A stretch of DNA of 64,000 bases, taken from NCBI RefSeq assembly GCF_007860185.1, contig NZ_SJPY01000007.1:496001-560000 (forward strand), written 5' to 3'. This document shows, in pieces, positions 61,747-64,000 of the stretch; positions within the stretch are counted from its first letter, which is position 1; each line of letters begins with the position of its first letter. The position numbers and the translations under genes were made by a program. Origin of the DNA: Novipirellula aureliae (GTDB taxonomy: Bacteria; Planctomycetota; Planctomycetia; Pirellulales; Pirellulaceae). The notes under the pieces are model-generated. The model saw nothing but the letters and a program-made list of their open reading frames with translations, did not search any database and was not told where the DNA came from.

Positions 61747-63660
61747 TCAGTCGATTGGAGCACTCGCCTCGAGAGATCGGACGGAAGAACTTCCCGGATG
61801 AAACAACGCTGACCGTGGTATGGGAACATGGCTGGTGGACCCGGGGATCTTCCATTGGACTTCGAACAGATTGTGCATGGAAGGGAATTCCCCATACAGA
61901 TTATACCTCTCGTAATTACCGTTGTTGACCGTGAGAACGATCTTGTGTTTGCCGGACTTTAGCCCCAGTTCAGAGTCAAAGTCGTCCCAGACTATCCGGG
62001 CCCGATTGTCACGCATCCAATGGTCCACCACAAGCTGGTCATCAATGTAGAGACGGGACTGGTTTTCCGTGCCCACCTGAAAGCTATAACTACCGTCAGC
62101 CGGAACGTCCAGGTAACCGGAAAAGCGGATGGCATACTGTTCGTCTTTGGCAACGGAAAAACTGAAAGTTGGAGTGGTTCCTGACGCACTGCTCTCAAAG
62201 GAATCCAATCCAGGATCGCTGTCAAAATGAGGGGTTCTGTATTCATACCAGAGACCCGGCTCAGTAACATTTACTTGTGCTGCCGGAAGCAGGCTTTTAA
62301 CTGGCAAATAATAGGTGGTTGAAACGGGATCGCAGGCAGTACCGGAACTCTTTAAGATAATCTTATAGACCCCCGGGGCTGCTTCGACATTGCCGCTCAC
62401 TTGTCCGTTGGGACTGACATTCAGGCCAGAAGGCAGAGCGGCTCCAGTTTCCTGGACCCACTGTACCGGGCCCCACTGTATCGGGCCCCACTGTACCGGA
62501 GATGAGCAACCGTACCTTTTTAATTGATGTGAATAAGGAGCCCCCGTATACGCTATGGGTAAGCGCCAATGGGAGATGGCTGCTGGTCTGTCTTTATCCA
62601 TTTCGCCCTTTGTCAATGTGCCCAGGGAGGTGTGCCTGCTTAACCCTTCCGGCCGCACCTTTTGCACCAGATTTTTTGTCCAGGGCATATCCATTCCCAT
62701 TCGGTATTTGTAATGGTTGTATCCAATTTCCCAGCCCATCGGGAACAGTCTGTTTTGTTTGAACCCCGGTTGTTCTGTATCGATAATCTCCCCTAGAAAT
62801 TCAAGACTGGTGGCCAGACGGTTGTCCAGCCATGGGTATGCATCGATTCCCTGGTTCCTGGCTATCTCTGCAGTCTGCACTAAAGCTCCGATTCCCATCT
62901 GGGTGTGAGGAATGTCCCGATATAATTCTGCTGGCTGTCCATTTTCAAAGGGGATATTCGTCGGCAGGTAAATTTTCAGACGGTACACTGCTAAATCAAA
63001 GAGCTCTGGATCATCCTTGAAAATTGCAGTGGCCATCAGTGATTCGGTAAGAGAAGACATCCAATTGTTTTCGTGCTCCACACGTTTCATCAACGTAGGC
63101 ATAAACAATTTGTCGTACATGTCCATAAAAAGCGTTTCTGTTTCTGGCCTCCACTTCGGATAGGTGTGCTTTACAATTTCGGCGCCTCGCATGAACATGG
63201 TGCCCATCAAGCCGATCCTCAGGTCTCCACCACGACCACCGATCTCTTTTAGAGATCTCCCCCAGGCATCCATAATGTTCAAAACATTTTCGGCATACAC
63301 TTCTTCTTGAGTGATAGACCACATCAACGCTTGGACCCAGCAGGCCGTGGCATCTTTTTCAGCTTCAGGCCAATTGGTACTAGCCCTTTCGCTGGGCACC
63401 TCAATATAAGTCTTAGGATCAGGCTTGTAACTTTTCGAGGCCCTGGAGTCATTTTTGAGCGCATCAAAAGCAGACTTCTGCGGTTCAATTCCTTTATTAA
63501 TTCGGTCCCGCATCAAATCCAATTGCTCTCCCGTCATTAAGATTCCAGGGTGGACCATGGGAACACGCTCAAGATTAGAATCCTGAGCAAAACTTGTATT
63601 CAAAAAAATAAATACAATGACAGCGGGCGTGGTTGCGATCAGATGTAAAAACTTCCTCAT
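61747..63660 (-). CDS. Alginate-lyase-superfamily protein with Ig-like and PA14 domains
   Basis: 637 aa. Signal peptide LIATTPAVIVFIFLNTSFA. Residues about 35-330 are an alpha-toroid alginate lyase-like domain (MVHPGILMTGEQLDLMRDRI, ATACWVQALMWSIT, NNWMSSLTESLMATAIF, IPHTQMGIGALVQTAEIARNQG). Then a 15-bp tandem repeat (62457-62501, reading VQWGP/IQWGP) leads into a putative Ig-like segment (LPSGLNVSPNGQVSGN), and residues about 480-600 form a PA14 carbohydrate-binding domain (FSGYLDVPADGSYSFQVGTENQSRLYIDDQ). It may be a lyase on uronate-containing glycan; 55 bp before the C25-like gene on the same strand. Confidence 0.8.
   Translation of the reverse strand: MRKFLHLIATTPAVIVFIFLNTSFAQDSNLERVPMVHPGILMTGEQLDLMRDRINKGIEPQKSAFDALKNDSRASKSYKPDPKTYIEVPSERASTNWPEAEKDATACWVQALMWSITQEEVYAENVLNIMDAWGRSLKEIGGRGGDLRIGLMGTMFMRGAEIVKHTYPKWRPETETLFMDMYDKLFMPTLMKRVEHENNWMSSLTESLMATAIFKDDPELFDLAVYRLKIYLPTNIPFENGQPAELYRDIPHTQMGIGALVQTAEIARNQGIDAYPWLDNRLATSLEFLGEIIDTEQPGFKQNRLFPMGWEIGYNHYKYRMGMDMPWTKNLVQKVRPEGLSRHTSLGTLTKGEMDKDRPAAISHWRLPIAYTGAPYSHQLKRYGCSSPVQWGPIQWGPVQWVQETGAALPSGLNVSPNGQVSGNVEAAPGVYKIILKSSGTACDPVSTTYYLPVKSLLPAAQVNVTEPGLWYEYRTPHFDSDPGLDSFESSASGTTPTFSFSVAKDEQYAIRFSGYLDVPADGSYSFQVGTENQSRLYIDDQLVVDHWMRDNRARIVWDDFDSELGLKSGKHKIVLTVNNGNYERYNLYGEFPSMHNLFEVQWKIPGSTSHVPIPRSALFHPGSSSVRSLEASAPID
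62457..62501. repeat. 15-bp in-frame tandem repeat (three copies)
   Basis: CCCACTGTACCGGGC, CCCACTGTATCGGGC and CCCACTGTACCGGAG in direct succession, keeping the reading frame. They sit at the linker between the lyase-like and Ig-like domains of the 61747-63660 gene. Confidence 0.9.
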
Positions 63661-63712
63661 GCCTTTTTCCTTTATCTGTAAAAACGATTCAACGCCCTAC
63701 CAATCATGCAGT

Positions 63713-64000
63713 CTAATCGGAGCTATTGGAAAACACCTGCACTTCTGCCAGGCACAATCCATTGTTGCCACTCATCAACTGCACCTTGACATACCGCCCC
63801 TCAGCGCCCCCTGCATTGACGGTCGTAGGGAACCCGGCCTGCTTGGTCTGATGGTTGGACCAGACTTCCTTCTGATCGGCATCTAAAATAGTTACTTTAT
63901 AGTCACTTAACCGGCCTATTGAACTTTTGTCTGAACGATTCCAAACATTGATATCCCCAATCTCATAATCCGCTTCAAGGTCGACCTGCCACCAAGCCTG
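63713..64000 (-). CDS. F5/8 type C (discoidin) domain protein, C-terminal end
   Basis: 96 codons are visible, open at the window edge; the stop is TAG at 63713-63715. The reading QAWWQVDLEADYEIGDINVW ... SDYKVTILDADQKEVWSNHQ ... YVKVQLMSGNNGLCLAEVQV is the second half of an F5/8C carbohydrate-binding domain. It is closely similar to the first F5/8C of the GH43-like protein (WWQVDLGSDYIIGDIKIW). The catalytic part, if any, lies outside the window. It is 52 bp upstream of the alginate-lyase-like gene on the same strand and probably in its operon. Confidence 0.85.
   Translation of the reverse strand, partial: QAWWQVDLEADYEIGDINVWNRSDKSSIGRLSDYKVTILDADQKEVWSNHQTKQAGFPTTVNAGGAEGRYVKVQLMSGNNGLCLAEVQVFSNSSD

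Overview
The window looks like a piece of a planctomycete chromosome, most likely a Pirellulaceae (Rhodopirellula-type) marine bacterium. Reasons: two DUF1559 pseudopilin-like genes each with a small lipoprotein, four secreted Cys-type sulfatases, an octaheme cytochrome/TPR protein, several membrane-anchored beta-propeller proteins, TTG starts, and weak or absent Shine-Dalgarno sites in the core genes. All identifications come from reading the sequence; no database search was run.

Layout. (1) 1-8.8 kb, core metabolism: 3' part of ileS, purN, ispF (opposite strand), an orphan ABC ATPase, zwf, a sugar isomerase-like TIM barrel, ruvA and an unknown gene. (2) 8.8-11.4 kb, a repeat-rich zone: a 44-bp-period array of perfect hairpins, a secreted unknown protein, and two 154-bp palindromes interleaved with a 90-bp repeat that also sits after zwf. 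(3) 11.4-23.2 kb, minus strand: a tightly packed operon of eight genes plus a DUF368 gene. It encodes two membrane-anchored beta-propellers of the PQQ/NHL type, an 81-aa four-cysteine membrane protein, a Tat-type polyferredoxin, a NapH/NosR-like membrane iron-sulfur protein, a third propeller, a NuoE-NuoF fusion and a NuoG-like/GltD-like flavoprotein chimera. This reads as an electron conduit between cytoplasmic NAD(P)H and the periplasm that I cannot match to a named complex; it is my main candidate for an undescribed system. (4) 23.7-35 kb: DUF1559 plus lipoprotein, three sulfatases, a decayed blaI/redoxin locus and an octaheme cytochrome. (5) 35.4-64 kb: a polysaccharide-degradation cluster. 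Plus-strand genes (toroid lyase-like, beta-helix, GH43 with two F5/8C domains, large beta-helix) converge near 47-48 kb on minus-strand genes (two more large beta-helix paralogues, SGNH esterase, five-bladed propeller, sulfatase, agarase-like GH-A enzyme, C25-like protein, alginate-lyase-like protein, F5/8C protein). IS21 and IS256 remnants, a truncated beta-helix gene and a second DUF1559/lipoprotein pair interrupt it.

How it works together. The cluster has lyases, glycosidases, a sulfatase and an esterase, nearly all with signal peptides, which fits extracellular or periplasmic breakdown of a sulfated, acetylated, probably algal polysaccharide. It has no SusC/SusD-like porin and no regulator in view. 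Its genes mostly have clear Shine-Dalgarno sites, unlike the core genes, which suggests they were acquired by transfer. A striking window-wide feature is short tandem arrays (13-18 bp units) at or inside the 5' and 3' ends of secreted-protein genes.
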